Source: a bacterium D16-50 (lineage in GTDB: Bacteria > Bacillota > Clostridia > Lachnospirales > Lachnospiraceae). Taken from it: a stretch of DNA of 39,997 bases. Every line of letters starts with the position of its first letter. Within the stretch, counting starts at the first letter, position 1. Under the pieces are notes generated by a model. That model had not been told where the DNA came from, searched no databases, and worked only from the letters and a program-made list of their open reading frames with translations. The stretch covers positions 1 to 39,997 of the forward strand of contig RAZA01000034.1 of the NCBI GenBank assembly GCA_003612485.1, written 5' to 3'. Made by a program: the position numbers and the translations under genes. Positions 8,020 through 16,959 of this stretch are shown one piece after another.

Positions 8020-9216
8020 ATGTCGGAAAAAAGACGTGATAATCAAAACCGCATTTTGCGTTCAGGAGAGAGCCAGAGAAAAGACGGGAGATATGCTTAC
8101 AAATATACCGATATTTTTGGCAAAGTGAGATTTGTCTATGCATGGAAGCTGGTACCCACGGACAAAACCCCGGCCGGGAAGCGAGACGGCATATCCCTCC
8201 GGGAAAAGGAAAAAGAGATACGGAAAGACTTTGAAGACGGGATAGACACAGTTGGAAAGAAAATGACCGTCTGCGACCTTTACGCAAAGCAGATACGGCA
8301 CCACGGGAACGTAAGGCATAACACCACAAAGGGGCGTGAACGGCTGATGAAGCTGCTGGAAGCGGATAAGCTCGGTTCCTGCCCTATTGACAGCGTGAAG
8401 CCGTCTGATGCGAAAGAATGGGCGCTGCGCATGAAAGAAAAGGGGATGTCCTACAAGACCATAAGCAATGACAAGCGTTCCTTAAAAGCTGCGTTCTATA
8501 CGGCGATACAGGACGACTGCATCAGGAAGAACCCCTTTGACTTCCAGCTAAACACCGTGATTAAGGATGACACGGAGCCGAAAGTACCCCTCACAGCAAA
8601 GCAGGAAGAAAGCCTTTTATCCTTTATGCAAAGTGACAGCGTCTACCGGAAATACCGTGACGAGGTTATCATACTGCTGGGAACGGGGCTTCGGGTTTCC
8701 GAACTCTGCGGGCTGACCGAAACCGACCTTGACTTTGAAGAACGGGTAATCCATGTAGACCATCAGCTTTTACGGAGTGCAGAGACCGGGTACTACATAG
8801 AGAAGCCAAAAACACAGAGCGGCATCAGGCAGATTCCAATGAGTAAAAAAGTATATGAAGCGTTGGGGCGTGTGTTGAAGAACCGCAGGGGAGCGAAAAC
8901 GGCCACGGTTGACGGTTACAGCAATTTCCTTTTCCTTAACCGGAACGGTTTCCCGAAAACGGCGGCCAGCTATGACAGTATGTTCCGGGGGCTTGCGGAG
9001 AAGTACAACAAAAGCCATGAGGAAGCGTTACCCAGAGTAATGACCCCGCACACCTTACGCCATACGTTCTGTACCAACTTGGCCAATGCAGGCATGAACC
9101 CCAAAGCGTTACAGTATATCATGGGGCATTCCAACATCACTATGACACTGAACTATTACGCACACGCAACATTCGCTTCCGCAAGGGCTGAAATGGAAAG
9201 GCTGATTGCAGTATAG
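8020..9216 (+). CDS. int: Tyrosine integrase, Tn916 Int family
   Basis: 398 residues from the ATG behind AAAGGA (MSEKRRDNQNRIL). The N-terminal arm-binding domain (SQRKDGRYAYKYTDIFGKV) and SAM-like core-binding domain resemble Tn916 Int. Catalytic residues visible are Arg in GTGLRVSEL, His-x-x-Arg in TPHTLRHTFC, His in IMGHSN and the nucleophile Tyr in NYYAHA. The gene sits about 180 bases from the right end, as in Tn916. It looks intact, so the element could still excise. Confidence 0.95.
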   Translation: MSEKRRDNQNRILRSGESQRKDGRYAYKYTDIFGKVRFVYAWKLVPTDKTPAGKRDGISLREKEKEIRKDFEDGIDTVGKKMTVCDLYAKQIRHHGNVRHNTTKGRERLMKLLEADKLGSCPIDSVKPSDAKEWALRMKEKGMSYKTISNDKRSLKAAFYTAIQDDCIRKNPFDFQLNTVIKDDTEPKVPLTAKQEESLLSFMQSDSVYRKYRDEVIILLGTGLRVSELCGLTETDLDFEERVIHVDHQLLRSAETGYYIEKPKTQSGIRQIPMSKKVYEALGRVLKNRRGAKTATVDGYSNFLFLNRNGFPKTAASYDSMFRGLAEKYNKSHEEALPRVMTPHTLRHTFCTNLANAGMNPKALQYIMGHSNITMTLNYYAHATFASARAEMERLIAV

Positions 9217-9227
9217 CCGCAGAAGGC

Positions 9228-9260
9228 TTTACTACTTTTTTACTACTTTTGAGAGGGAAA
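9228..9260. repeat. Right-end integrase arm repeats
   Basis: TTTACTACTTTTT (9228-9240) is followed at once by TTTACTACTTTTGAGAGGGAAA's core (9239-9260). These match the left-end repeat at 1143 in the same orientation and sit just after the int stop codon. Confidence 0.6.
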
Positions 9261-9390
9261 ACCTGAAAAGTTATGAGGGTATATGTGAACTTCTCCCCAT
9301 ATCTAAGATGCCGGAAAAGCCCAAAAATACGGGCTATACCGATATATAAGAACTTCTAAAGAGATAATCTAAAATCACCTATAATTTTTT

Positions 9391-9765
9391 GCAAAAACTC
9401 ACTTCAAATTTGGTAATATAATCTTCTAATGTATATGGTAAGCATGAAATCACGACAAAAGGATATATTTTATCTTCTATTTTATAATATCCCTCATCGT
9501 AATATTTTACTATATATGGATGTTGATGTTGACGCAAAAAAGAGACTTCACGGAAAAATCTCTTTACCCGTTTTCCTTCTAAATTGTATTGTATCTTAAT
9601 TGCAAAAAAATTTCCTTTTTGTAAGCCTTCCGTTCCCAATGCGTAGTATACAATATTATTTTTTCCAATCCCAATAGGTCTAATTAATAGATACTTATTC
9701 CCTTTAGTCATAAGAATCTGTTTATTATCTATGCGCAATTTCTGGGAAATGTCCGAGATTGTCAT
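9391..9765 (-). pseudogene. Ser/Thr protein kinase, N-lobe half, split by element insertion
   Basis: About 125 residues of a protein kinase N-lobe: the nucleotide loop IRPIGIGKNNIVYYA, the ATP-anchoring lysine in FFAIKIQ, and the helix-C glutamate in FFREVSFLRQHQHPYIVKYY. It runs to TLEDYITKFEVSF and then enters the element terminus, hitting a stop at 9379. The ATG at 9765 has AAAGGTGG seven bases upstream. The TTG at 9783 in the same frame is less likely. The start lies inside the end of the pfkB-type gene (41-bp overlap), so the two were translationally coupled. The catalytic half is at 523-1136. Confidence 0.85.
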
Positions 9766-10753
9766 GAATATACCACCTTTCAAAGTTATCCACTACATCG
9801 TCAAATAACATACATCCTGTTGTACCAATTTGGGTTACGCACATCGATGCCGTTGTTGCTCCAATTAGACCAGCAATATAAAGAGGAATCTCGCAACAAA
9901 ATGCTGTAATAAATCCACTGGTGAAAGCATCTCCAGCACCACGAGAATCTATAGGTTGCTTTATTTTTTTCGCCGGAATATGTAACAAATCTCCATCCGA
10001 TGCTATAAACGCACCATCTTCATCTTTAGTCACAATAAGAATTTGCCCCGTTTTTTTACTTGCCTTTTTACATGATTCTTTAAATGCTATTGAATTATCA
10101 TATAAAGCAGATCCTATAAATTCTCTATAATTACATTTAATAATTGCATTTTTTATTCTTCCGACGTGCTTTCTGGAATCAAAATAAACCAGTTTCTCAT
10201 TAGCAATATATGATAATGTTTCAGAAACTAATGCAGTAATAACTCCACAGTCTTCTGTATCAAGTTGGTCGAGGGCAATTATTGCGTCCAAATTATTTTC
10301 ATATGATAGTTTGTTTATGACATCTGAAATTTGTTTCTGCAATTCTAAGGGCGTTACTTTATTATTTAAGTAATCATATTCACAGATTTCATGTTGTGAC
10401 GAACCATTTTGATGAAGTATTATAGTGTATGTTGGTGTAATACGAATATCAGTTGTAATAAGTCCACTGCAATCAATACCAAGTTCAATCATTGCGTTTC
10501 TTAGTTCAATTCCATTACCGTCATTTCCAACAAATCCGACGGCATAAATATGTCCAACCCCAAGATTAGCTAAGTTTTTAGCTATTGTTCCAGCAGCCCC
10601 TGCGCTTTTTTTAATACCATTAACATAATATGCTGGACCATTTACATAGAGAGATTCACTTGTTTTATTCATGTCTATATAAAGAAATTGGTCTAGAAAG
10701 TAATCACCAATTACAGCAATAGAGATTTCCTTTAATCTTTTCTTGATTAGCAT
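9725..10753 (-). CDS. PfkB-family carbohydrate kinase
   Basis: 342 residues from the ATG at 10753, which has AAAGGAGC eight bases upstream. An in-frame ATG nine codons earlier (10780) lacks such a site. The PfkB fold is shown by VIGDYFLDQF at the N-terminus, the substrate-side KKSAGAAGTIAKNLANLG, and the signature DSRGAGDAFTSGFI with the catalytic Asp near the C-terminus. It resembles the HldE/RfaE kinase branch more than ribokinase, but no nucleotidyltransferase domain is fused. The substrate is not known. The gene overlaps the start of the protein kinase, so a sugar kinase and a Hanks-type kinase formed one operon. The gene itself is intact. Confidence 0.85.
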   Translation of the reverse strand: MLIKKRLKEISIAVIGDYFLDQFLYIDMNKTSESLYVNGPAYYVNGIKKSAGAAGTIAKNLANLGVGHIYAVGFVGNDGNGIELRNAMIELGIDCSGLITTDIRITPTYTIILHQNGSSQHEICEYDYLNNKVTPLELQKQISDVINKLSYENNLDAIIALDQLDTEDCGVITALVSETLSYIANEKLVYFDSRKHVGRIKNAIIKCNYREFIGSALYDNSIAFKESCKKASKKTGQILIVTKDEDGAFIASDGDLLHIPAKKIKQPIDSRGAGDAFTSGFITAFCCEIPLYIAGLIGATTASMCVTQIGTTGCMLFDDVVDNFERWYIHDNLGHFPEIAHR

Positions 10754-11110
10754 ATTATTAGCTCCTTTTCGAGAAGTCATTTCGAATCCAGATTTTTCTC
10801 ATGTTTGAACCATTTGATACTTTGGATATGTTTGCTTATTTTGTATATAGGTAAATTTGACAAATCATCTTGTTAGATATAAATTAGTAATATGAACTAT
10901 TGTAATAAACAGATTCACCATTAATATTCATTGAAATATGCTACTTGTGCCCTTTTTAATAGTACATAAAAAATTATGAGGGCTGATTCTACCACGAGTA
11001 CCCATTATCTACAAAAACATGACACAATATATTTCAGTTCCCGATTTTCACTTTTGTTTTCAGCTCGTGAACATCGATTTTATAATTGCTTATTGATTGT
11101 AATTCGTATT

Positions 11111-11176
11111 ACTTGTACTTTTGTATTGTTTGAATTACGGTTTTATTATAACACTTTTCTCATCATAAGTACAAGT
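11111..11176 (-). promoter_or_regulatory. Leftward promoter flanked by ACTTGTACTT / AAGTACAAGT arms
   Basis: On the minus strand TTGTAC (inside the arm at 11167-11176) is followed 18 bases later by TATAAT. The second arm of the inverted repeat is at 11111-11120. One arm covers the -35 and the other lies just past the start point, a layout suited to repression by a dimer pair. It points toward the pfkB/kinase unit, leaving an untranslated leader of about 380 bases with no convincing gene. Confidence 0.5.
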
Positions 11177-11204
11177 GTTGGTTTTTCTCATTTTTTTCAA
11201 CAGT

Positions 11205-11640
11205 CATTTTTTTGTTCCTGCATGGATGTGCAGGAGGAAGCGACCCCAGGGAGCGCAAAGCCACGCCGATAGGCGTGTTCGGTCGGACGCGCAGGCGGAC
11301 GGCCTGGGGCTTGGGGGAACCCCAACAAGCGAGCCGGAATATCCCAAAAGGATATTCCAGCTCATTGCTTGCCTACGTTATGGGAACATTCTATAAACCT
11401 ACACGCTCTTAACTTAATCACGCTTTCCTTACCCTATATAATAATAAGATTCTTGTGCTAAGTAAAAAATTCCCTAAATCAAAACAGACTCTATACTTCC
11501 ATTTTGATTGCATCGTCAATAGTAGCTTCGATGATGGGCTGCTACCTTGTTCAATTAATTATCTAAAATAATTCTTGTGGAACAACTTGAATTTATTCGG
11601 CTAACCGTATATAATTATAACAATTAAGCTTATGGAAAGG
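11205..11640. other. Gene-free GC-rich segment with hairpins, probable element relic
   Basis: Bases about 11220-11345 are clearly richer in GC than their surroundings and have no ribosome site or recognisable protein. A hairpin GAGC.GGAATATCC / GGATATTCC.GCTC lies at 11332-11364. This composition shift suggests a leftover of a larger element. From 11400 to 11640 the DNA is AT-rich leader for the next gene. Confidence 0.4.
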
Positions 11641-11650
11641 AAGAGTGAAA

Positions 11651-11845
11651 ATGTTAGAATATATTTCTGCCCCAGAAGCAGCGAAAAAATGGGGCATTTC
11701 AGAAAGACGGGTGCAAAAGCTATGTGAAGAAAACCGCATACCCGGCATAGCAAAGTTTAGTCGTATGTGGTTGATACCAAAGGACGCAGAGAAGCCTATG
11801 GATAAAAGGAAAAAGCGAAAAGGCGGTGCAGACAATGAAAAGTAA
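11651..11845 (+). CDS. Small excisionase-like helix-turn-helix protein
   Basis: 64 residues from the ATG at 11651 (AAGGAAG site; the GTG at 11645 is less well placed). The segment ISAPEAAKKWGISERRVQKL, then CEENRIPG and WLIPKDAEKP, is the MerR/excisionase-type winged helix used by many small Firmicute regulators. The tail is basic (KRKKRKGG). It overlaps the response regulator start by 11 bases, so it belongs to that operon and is more likely a transcription factor for it than a recombination protein. Confidence 0.75.
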   Translation: MLEYISAPEAAKKWGISERRVQKLCEENRIPGIAKFSRMWLIPKDAEKPMDKRKKRKGGADNEK

Positions 11846-12539
11846 AATATTATTAGTAGACGACGAAAAAGATATTTCTGATCTGATAGAGGAAGCATTA
11901 CGTCAAGACAACTTTGTAGATATTCAAAAAGCATACACAGGAAAGGACGCAGTTCAGATATGCAGGGAATACCAGCCGGACGTGATTGTATTGGATGTTA
12001 TGCTGCCGGATATTGACGGGATCGAGGTATGTAAACAGATACGGGAATTTTCAATTTGTTCTATCCTGTTCCTATCTTCAAGGAATGATGATATTGACAA
12101 GATACTTGGGCTTTCCAGTGGGGGTGATGATTACATTACAAAGCCTTTCAGCCCACGGGAAATTGTTTACCGTATCAAAGCGCAGCTTCGCCGCCAGCAA
12201 TACCAATCTGACAAAAGCAAAAGTCTGAATGATTTACTGGCTGTTGGCTCCCTTACACTTGATAAGGAAAGCTGCCGGATTTATAAACGAGGACAGGAAA
12301 TCGAACTGACAGGGCGTGAGTTTTTATTATTGTCCTATCTCATGGAAAATGCAGATAAGATCATCAGCAAAGAACGGCTGTACGAACAGGTATGGGGAGA
12401 ATACAGTTGCATTTGTGATAATACGATCATGGTACATATTCGCCATATCAGAGAAAAGATTGAGGATACTCCGTCTGCTCCAAAGCAACTGATTACGATA
12501 AAAGGCTTGGGCTACAAATTAAAGAAAAGGACTGATTAA
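11835..12539 (+). CDS. OmpR-family response regulator
   Basis: 234 residues. Receiver domain: acidic pocket VDDEKD, phosphoacceptor Asp in VIVLDVMLP, conserved Lys in DYITKPFSP. The C-terminal winged helix carries LTGREFLLLSYLM and TIKGLGYKLKK. The ATG at 11835 lies inside the upstream gene; a GTG three codons earlier is possible. The histidine kinase starts immediately after its stop. The closest known settings are cell-envelope and antimicrobial-peptide sensing pairs next to ABC transporters, which fits the genes downstream. Confidence 0.92.
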   Translation: MKSKILLVDDEKDISDLIEEALRQDNFVDIQKAYTGKDAVQICREYQPDVIVLDVMLPDIDGIEVCKQIREFSICSILFLSSRNDDIDKILGLSSGGDDYITKPFSPREIVYRIKAQLRRQQYQSDKSKSLNDLLAVGSLTLDKESCRIYKRGQEIELTGREFLLLSYLMENADKIISKERLYEQVWGEYSCICDNTIMVHIRHIREKIEDTPSAPKQLITIKGLGYKLKKRTD

Positions 12540-13973
12540 ATGAAGCAATCCGGCTACCGTACCACCTTTCATATTTATTTGATATTTTTCTTATCACTTT
12601 TAGGAACCCTCATTGCCGTGTGTTGCCTTTTTGCAATGCTGATTACTGCGACAAATCCAAACGGTAAAAATGTCCGTAGCGACCAGCCTAAAATTTTTAC
12701 GCAGGATTTTTCAAAATACATTGTTTTCGTAAACGATACCCCTAAAATAAAACAGACAGGGCTTGAATTATTACAGGAAACCCATGTAGGGCTGCAAATT
12801 CTGGACGATGCCGGAAATGAAGTATATGCGTATCAAAAACCAAATAACGCACAGGACTATTATTCTAATACCGACCTTTTACAGCTTTATCAGACGGGAC
12901 ACTTTGACAATGCAAGCCCGGAAGATATGACTGCTTTTATTGGTGTCATAACAGGAAACGAAAAAGACTATGCCTATGTTCTGTATTTCCCTATGAACAT
13001 TCAAAAAGTAACCATGTATTTAAACGGAGAACGGTTTGCAGGCGGGAAAAAGGTAATCATTTTCATTATCGGCATTTTATTAGTAATCGTCCTTTTCTTA
13101 GGATTGGGCTATGGACTATTGGTAACAAAAGCAATCAGCAGATTATCCGCTTCCATTCGGGATATTTCGGGACGCTGCTATCTGCCCGCCAAAGAAAAAG
13201 GCGCATTTCGAGATTTGATAAAAAGTCTGAACGAATTGGACGGGGAAGTAAGGGCGAGTGATCGTCTGCGTGAAAAAACAGAAAACCTACGCCGGGAATG
13301 GATTTCTAATATTACCCATGACTTAAAAACTCCTTTGTCCCCGATAAAAGGATATGCGGAGATTTTATGTGATGATACAGAAAAGACAATCCCCCAATGT
13401 AAGCGGTATGCAGAAATAATGCTAAAAAACGCGGCATATATGGAAAATCTGATTGACGACTTAAAATTAACATGGCAATTAGAAAATGATATGCTTCCAA
13501 TCAACAGGCAGGAACAGAACATTGTCCGCTTTTTACGAGAATTATCCATTGACATTCTGAACCGCCCCAAATACGAGGAACGCACGATTGCATTTCAGTG
13601 TAGCGAAAATATAACAGACGAAACGGCTATATTTTCGTTTGATAAAAAGCTTTTCACACGGACATTTCAAAATCTGATTATCAATGCTTTTGTGCATGGC
13701 GGCAAAGATACGGAAGTAACCGTGCAAATTTCCGTTTCTGATTGTTGGCTGAATATAAACCTATCAGACAACGGAATAGGTATGAGTGCGGAAGAAACAG
13801 ACCAATTATTTGATCGCTATTATAGAGGAACAAATACAGAGAGCAAGTCCGAAGGAACAGGCTTGGGGCTGGCGATTGCAAAAAGCATTATAGAACTTCA
13901 TGGAGGTACAATTTCTGTTACCAGCAGTCCCGGAGCCGGAACCGCTTTTCTTATCCGCTTTCCCGGCATTTAA
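12540..13973 (+). CDS. Membrane sensor histidine kinase
   Basis: 477 residues with a first membrane helix at about 10-35, an extracytoplasmic domain of about 140 residues and a second helix at about 175-200. HAMP-like linker, dimerisation box ISNITHDLKTPLSPIKGYAE with the phosphoaccepting His, N box NLIINAFVHGG, and ATP-lid motifs DNGIGM and GTGLGLAIAKS follow. It begins at the base after the regulator stop codon. The sizeable outer domain suggests it senses a ligand directly. Confidence 0.92.
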   Translation: MKQSGYRTTFHIYLIFFLSLLGTLIAVCCLFAMLITATNPNGKNVRSDQPKIFTQDFSKYIVFVNDTPKIKQTGLELLQETHVGLQILDDAGNEVYAYQKPNNAQDYYSNTDLLQLYQTGHFDNASPEDMTAFIGVITGNEKDYAYVLYFPMNIQKVTMYLNGERFAGGKKVIIFIIGILLVIVLFLGLGYGLLVTKAISRLSASIRDISGRCYLPAKEKGAFRDLIKSLNELDGEVRASDRLREKTENLRREWISNITHDLKTPLSPIKGYAEILCDDTEKTIPQCKRYAEIMLKNAAYMENLIDDLKLTWQLENDMLPINRQEQNIVRFLRELSIDILNRPKYEERTIAFQCSENITDETAIFSFDKKLFTRTFQNLIINAFVHGGKDTEVTVQISVSDCWLNINLSDNGIGMSAEETDQLFDRYYRGTNTESKSEGTGLGLAIAKSIIELHGGTISVTSSPGAGTAFLIRFPGI

Positions 13974-14003
13974 GGTTAATTAAGATAGAATGAAAATGAG
14001 ATT

Positions 14004-14051
14004 AAGGTTGACCATCTACTATGTGAAATGTAGTGACGGTCAACCTTTTTT
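14004..14051 (+). terminator. Terminator between kinase and FMN-binding gene
   Basis: AAGGTTGACC (14004-14013) pairs with GGTCAACCTT (14038-14047), with an inner CTAC/GTAG stem, and a T run follows. It separates the signalling genes from the transporter genes, which then need their own promoter or readthrough. Confidence 0.8.
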
Positions 14052-14074
14052 GATTACAGGTAAGGAGGTGGAAC

Positions 14075-14446
14075 ATGAACATAAAAAAGGTATTTCCATT
14101 TTTGGCAGCTATATTGGTTACAGCTTTTTTGTGCTTTGCCGTTTTCGCCCTGCTGCTGCGCCCGCAGGCTTTGGAGATTGGCACGGTGGACTTAAACACA
14201 GTGGCAGATGGTGAGTATATAGGCGTATGTCAAAACAAAATTTTAATAGCCGTTGTTAAAGTCCGTGTACAAAACCATGAAATAATGGATATTGAAGTAT
14301 TAGAACATAAGGCTTCTTACATGGGACAAGCTGAAAGGATTGCCGGAGAAGTATGTGCCGGACAGACATTGGAAGTTGACGCAATATCCGGCGCAACATT
14401 TACCAGCGATACCGTTTTGAAAGCAATCGAAAATGCGTTGAAATAG
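14075..14446 (+). CDS. Membrane-anchored FMN-binding domain protein
   Basis: 123 residues behind an AAGGAGGTGG site. A single N-terminal membrane helix (residues 7-29) places the rest outside the cell. The FMN-binding (PF04205-type) domain carries DAISGATFTSDTVLKAIENA at residues 102-121. In this family ApbE links FMN to a threonine of the SGAT motif. No ApbE gene is in the window. It precedes an FtsX-type permease by 22 bases; flavinylated partners of such transporters are reported in Gram-positive extracellular electron transfer, but the function here is not established. Confidence 0.85.
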   Translation: MNIKKVFPFLAAILVTAFLCFAVFALLLRPQALEIGTVDLNTVADGEYIGVCQNKILIAVVKVRVQNHEIMDIEVLEHKASYMGQAERIAGEVCAGQTLEVDAISGATFTSDTVLKAIENALK

Positions 14447-14468
14447 CGCATAGAAAGCAGGTGTAAAT

Positions 14469-16946
14469 TTGAAAATCATTCTAAAGTATATCTTAACAAA
14501 CATACAGGAACGCAAGGTAAGAACCGCCGTTATGCTCCTGTCAATACTTCTGTCCGCTATGCTGTTGTTTGTATCCTTTTCTATTGGGGTGTCTTATGAA
14601 AGCGCACAGCGTAAAATGGCGCGTGGTATGGCGGGGAGTGCCACTGTTTCCGTGCAGAATGTGACGGGCGGCATTTATGCAGGGGATATTCCCACCCTGC
14701 CTGTCATACAGACAAAAGCCGGGATATTAGAGGGAACTTCCCTTTACCATGAAAACGGATATTACGAAACCGTTGATCTGCTTGCCGCTGATATAGACGC
14801 ATTAAATCAGATCAACAAGCCGCGTCTGCGAAATGGCGGTGAAATAACGAACTTTGTGGGCTATCAGATTATTCTGCCAGACAGGTTTACATCAAAGTAT
14901 GGAATAGAAAAAGGCGATACTATCACCTTACAGATAGGCGGTTCGCCCATAGATTTTGAAGTGCTGGAAATCGCCGCTTATGATACGGTTTTCCTGCGCC
15001 ATACAAGGGGAGCGACCGCCCTTTTACCTTTGGAAACCTTAAAAGAGATTTTGGGGCAAGACAACGGTTACAGTGAAATTCTGATCGAAGCCGCCGGGCA
15101 TACCACTACAAACGATTTAATCTCTGAATTGCGAAATGCCCTTGATACAGAAAAATACCGGGTATCAGAGATTGTCAATGAAATGCAGATCGCTGCCGAC
15201 GCAAGACAGAAATCTATGCCGTTTTTCCTTATCAGCTTTTTTTCACTGACTATGAGCATTTTCATCATTTATAGCAGCTATAAAGTCATTACCTTAGACC
15301 GTTTGCCGGTCATAGGCACATTCCGCAGTATCGGCGCAACGAAAAAAGCCGTAACCCGTATTCTGCTTTTGGAAAGCCTATTTTACGGTTGTATAGGTGG
15401 GCTAATCGGTATTCCTGTTGGTATCTTCGTATTAAAAGCTATTTTACAGGGAATGGGAAAGACACTTTCACAGGGAATAGAAATTCCTGTTATTATTTCT
15501 CTCCCCGGCGCTTTCCTTTCTTTTACCGTTGCAGTCACCGTATCGTTACTTTCTGCATGGCTGCCAGTCCGCAGGGCAAGCCGTCTGCCGATAAAAGATG
15601 TTGTTTTAGGCACAGTGGAGGAACGTCATATCCCGCACCCGCTGATTGTTGGAATTGGAACCATTCTATTTGCCATATCAGTATTTTTGCCGCACCTTGC
15701 ATCGGGAAATATGCTCTATCTTGCAGGCGGCTTTTCTCTGCTGGGACTTATTGCGGCGACAATCCTTGTAATACCGATTTTTACCAATATTTTAAGCGGA
15801 GTTTTTGAACGTATTTTTGGAGCGATAGCCGGAAACGAGGGCAGGATAGCCGCCCGTAACATGAAAGATAACAAAAACACTACACAAAACATAACTCTGC
15901 TGTTTATAAGCATATCCGCGATTATTGCGATCAGCGTTGTGGGAAATTTTGTAACAACCTATATCAGCGACGTTTTTCATGGCGCGGAACTTCAAGGGTT
16001 TGCAGACGGACGTATGGAGCCGGAATTTGTGGAACGGGTGGAAGAAATGGAGGGGATTGAAAAGGTACTTGCTGTCTATGTATTTGAAAATACGATAAAA
16101 ACAGGAGGTATCACATTTTCCCGTTTAGAGGGTACAGACAATTTGGAGTGGTATAGTTCCATGCTGGCTCTAAAATTTACAGATAAAGGCTTATTGGGAC
16201 AGGCTGTTGCTTCCTTTGGGAACAAAGAACGCTCTGTCATTTTAAGCGAGGATTGTTTGCAACGTACCGGCTTTTCAGTTGGGGACGAAATACTTCTCTC
16301 AAATGGAACAGAGGAAATTCCTTATACCATTGCTGGCAGTTTCAAATCAAGGGCAACGGATGTAGAAGCTGTTATCCCCGCTTACTGCGCTGTTTCAGAC
16401 TTTGGAGCAACAGTCTATGACTTCTTAGCTTATACAGCCGCAGACCCCGACGCAATCATGGTACAGATACGGGCTTTATTTGGGGAAACATCAAATTGGA
16501 GCCGCACCGTAGAGGAATTTAATTCAGACGCACTTTCAACCGTTGGCGCATTTTTAGAACCAATGCACACCATGACCTATTTTATCCTGCTGCTTGCAAC
16601 CGTCGGTGTGATCAACAATCTTTTGATTAACTATATGCAGAAACGGCGCACGATTGCCATGTATAAATCCATTGGTCTATCCAACCGCCAAAACAGGAAA
16701 ATGACATTGATAGAGGGCGCATCGATCGGGCTTATCGGTGCAGTAATCGCTATTTTTGTTTCCTACATGGAAATTCAGACAATTTTCCTTGTGGCAGCTC
16801 CCAAAATCTCCATGCTGCCGGAACTGGATTTATGGACGTTTCTTGCCGCAGGGGGATTAGGGATTTTCATTACGCTGTTAGGTTCCGTCGTACCATTCAT
16901 GAAAAGTCGTAATATGAAACTGATAGAAGAAATTAAATTTGAATAG
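14469..16946 (+). CDS. FtsX-family ABC transporter permease
   Basis: 825 residues starting at a TTG with a weak upstream site. The layout is typical of the large MacB/FtsX permeases: membrane helix at 20-42, an outer domain to about 245, three helices between about 250 and 375, a second set around 390-450, another outer domain (about 500-680), and three closing helices from 690 to 815. Two FtsX repeats are therefore present. Such permeases work by mechanotransmission in antimicrobial-peptide resistance or lipoprotein transport rather than simple import. It overlaps no gene, and the ATPase starts 13 bases after its stop. Confidence 0.9.
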   Translation: MKIILKYILTNIQERKVRTAVMLLSILLSAMLLFVSFSIGVSYESAQRKMARGMAGSATVSVQNVTGGIYAGDIPTLPVIQTKAGILEGTSLYHENGYYETVDLLAADIDALNQINKPRLRNGGEITNFVGYQIILPDRFTSKYGIEKGDTITLQIGGSPIDFEVLEIAAYDTVFLRHTRGATALLPLETLKEILGQDNGYSEILIEAAGHTTTNDLISELRNALDTEKYRVSEIVNEMQIAADARQKSMPFFLISFFSLTMSIFIIYSSYKVITLDRLPVIGTFRSIGATKKAVTRILLLESLFYGCIGGLIGIPVGIFVLKAILQGMGKTLSQGIEIPVIISLPGAFLSFTVAVTVSLLSAWLPVRRASRLPIKDVVLGTVEERHIPHPLIVGIGTILFAISVFLPHLASGNMLYLAGGFSLLGLIAATILVIPIFTNILSGVFERIFGAIAGNEGRIAARNMKDNKNTTQNITLLFISISAIIAISVVGNFVTTYISDVFHGAELQGFADGRMEPEFVERVEEMEGIEKVLAVYVFENTIKTGGITFSRLEGTDNLEWYSSMLALKFTDKGLLGQAVASFGNKERSVILSEDCLQRTGFSVGDEILLSNGTEEIPYTIAGSFKSRATDVEAVIPAYCAVSDFGATVYDFLAYTAADPDAIMVQIRALFGETSNWSRTVEEFNSDALSTVGAFLEPMHTMTYFILLLATVGVINNLLINYMQKRRTIAMYKSIGLSNRQNRKMTLIEGASIGLIGAVIAIFVSYMEIQTIFLVAAPKISMLPELDLWTFLAAGGLGIFITLLGSVVPFMKSRNMKLIEEIKFE

Positions 16947-16959
16947 GAGGCATTGTCAC

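Larger units (their letters stand above)
1129..9398. mobile_element. Tn916-related integrative mobilizable element (about 8.3 kb) inserted in the kinase gene
   Basis: The interval carries, left to right, stem-loop DNA, cargo genes, an XRE regulator, a small conserved protein, an FtsK/TcpA-type ATPase, a Rep/relaxase with helicase domain, Tn916-like xis and int. Int lies against the right end, as in Tn916. It is bounded by two halves of one protein kinase gene, which fixes the insertion point to the A-rich junctions at 1129-1133 and 9391-9399. Such AT-rich, loosely matching coupling sequences are known for Tn916-type integrases. Copies of TTTACTACTTTTGAG lie near both ends in the same orientation. 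No type IV secretion genes are present, so it should move only with a helper; this matches known mobilizable elements with a Rep-like relaxase and TcpA. The exact end bases are inferred. Confidence 0.85.

Noticed and set aside
13178..13585. Leftward frame opposite the histidine kinase
   Set aside because: Antisense shadow of a gene with all kinase motifs.
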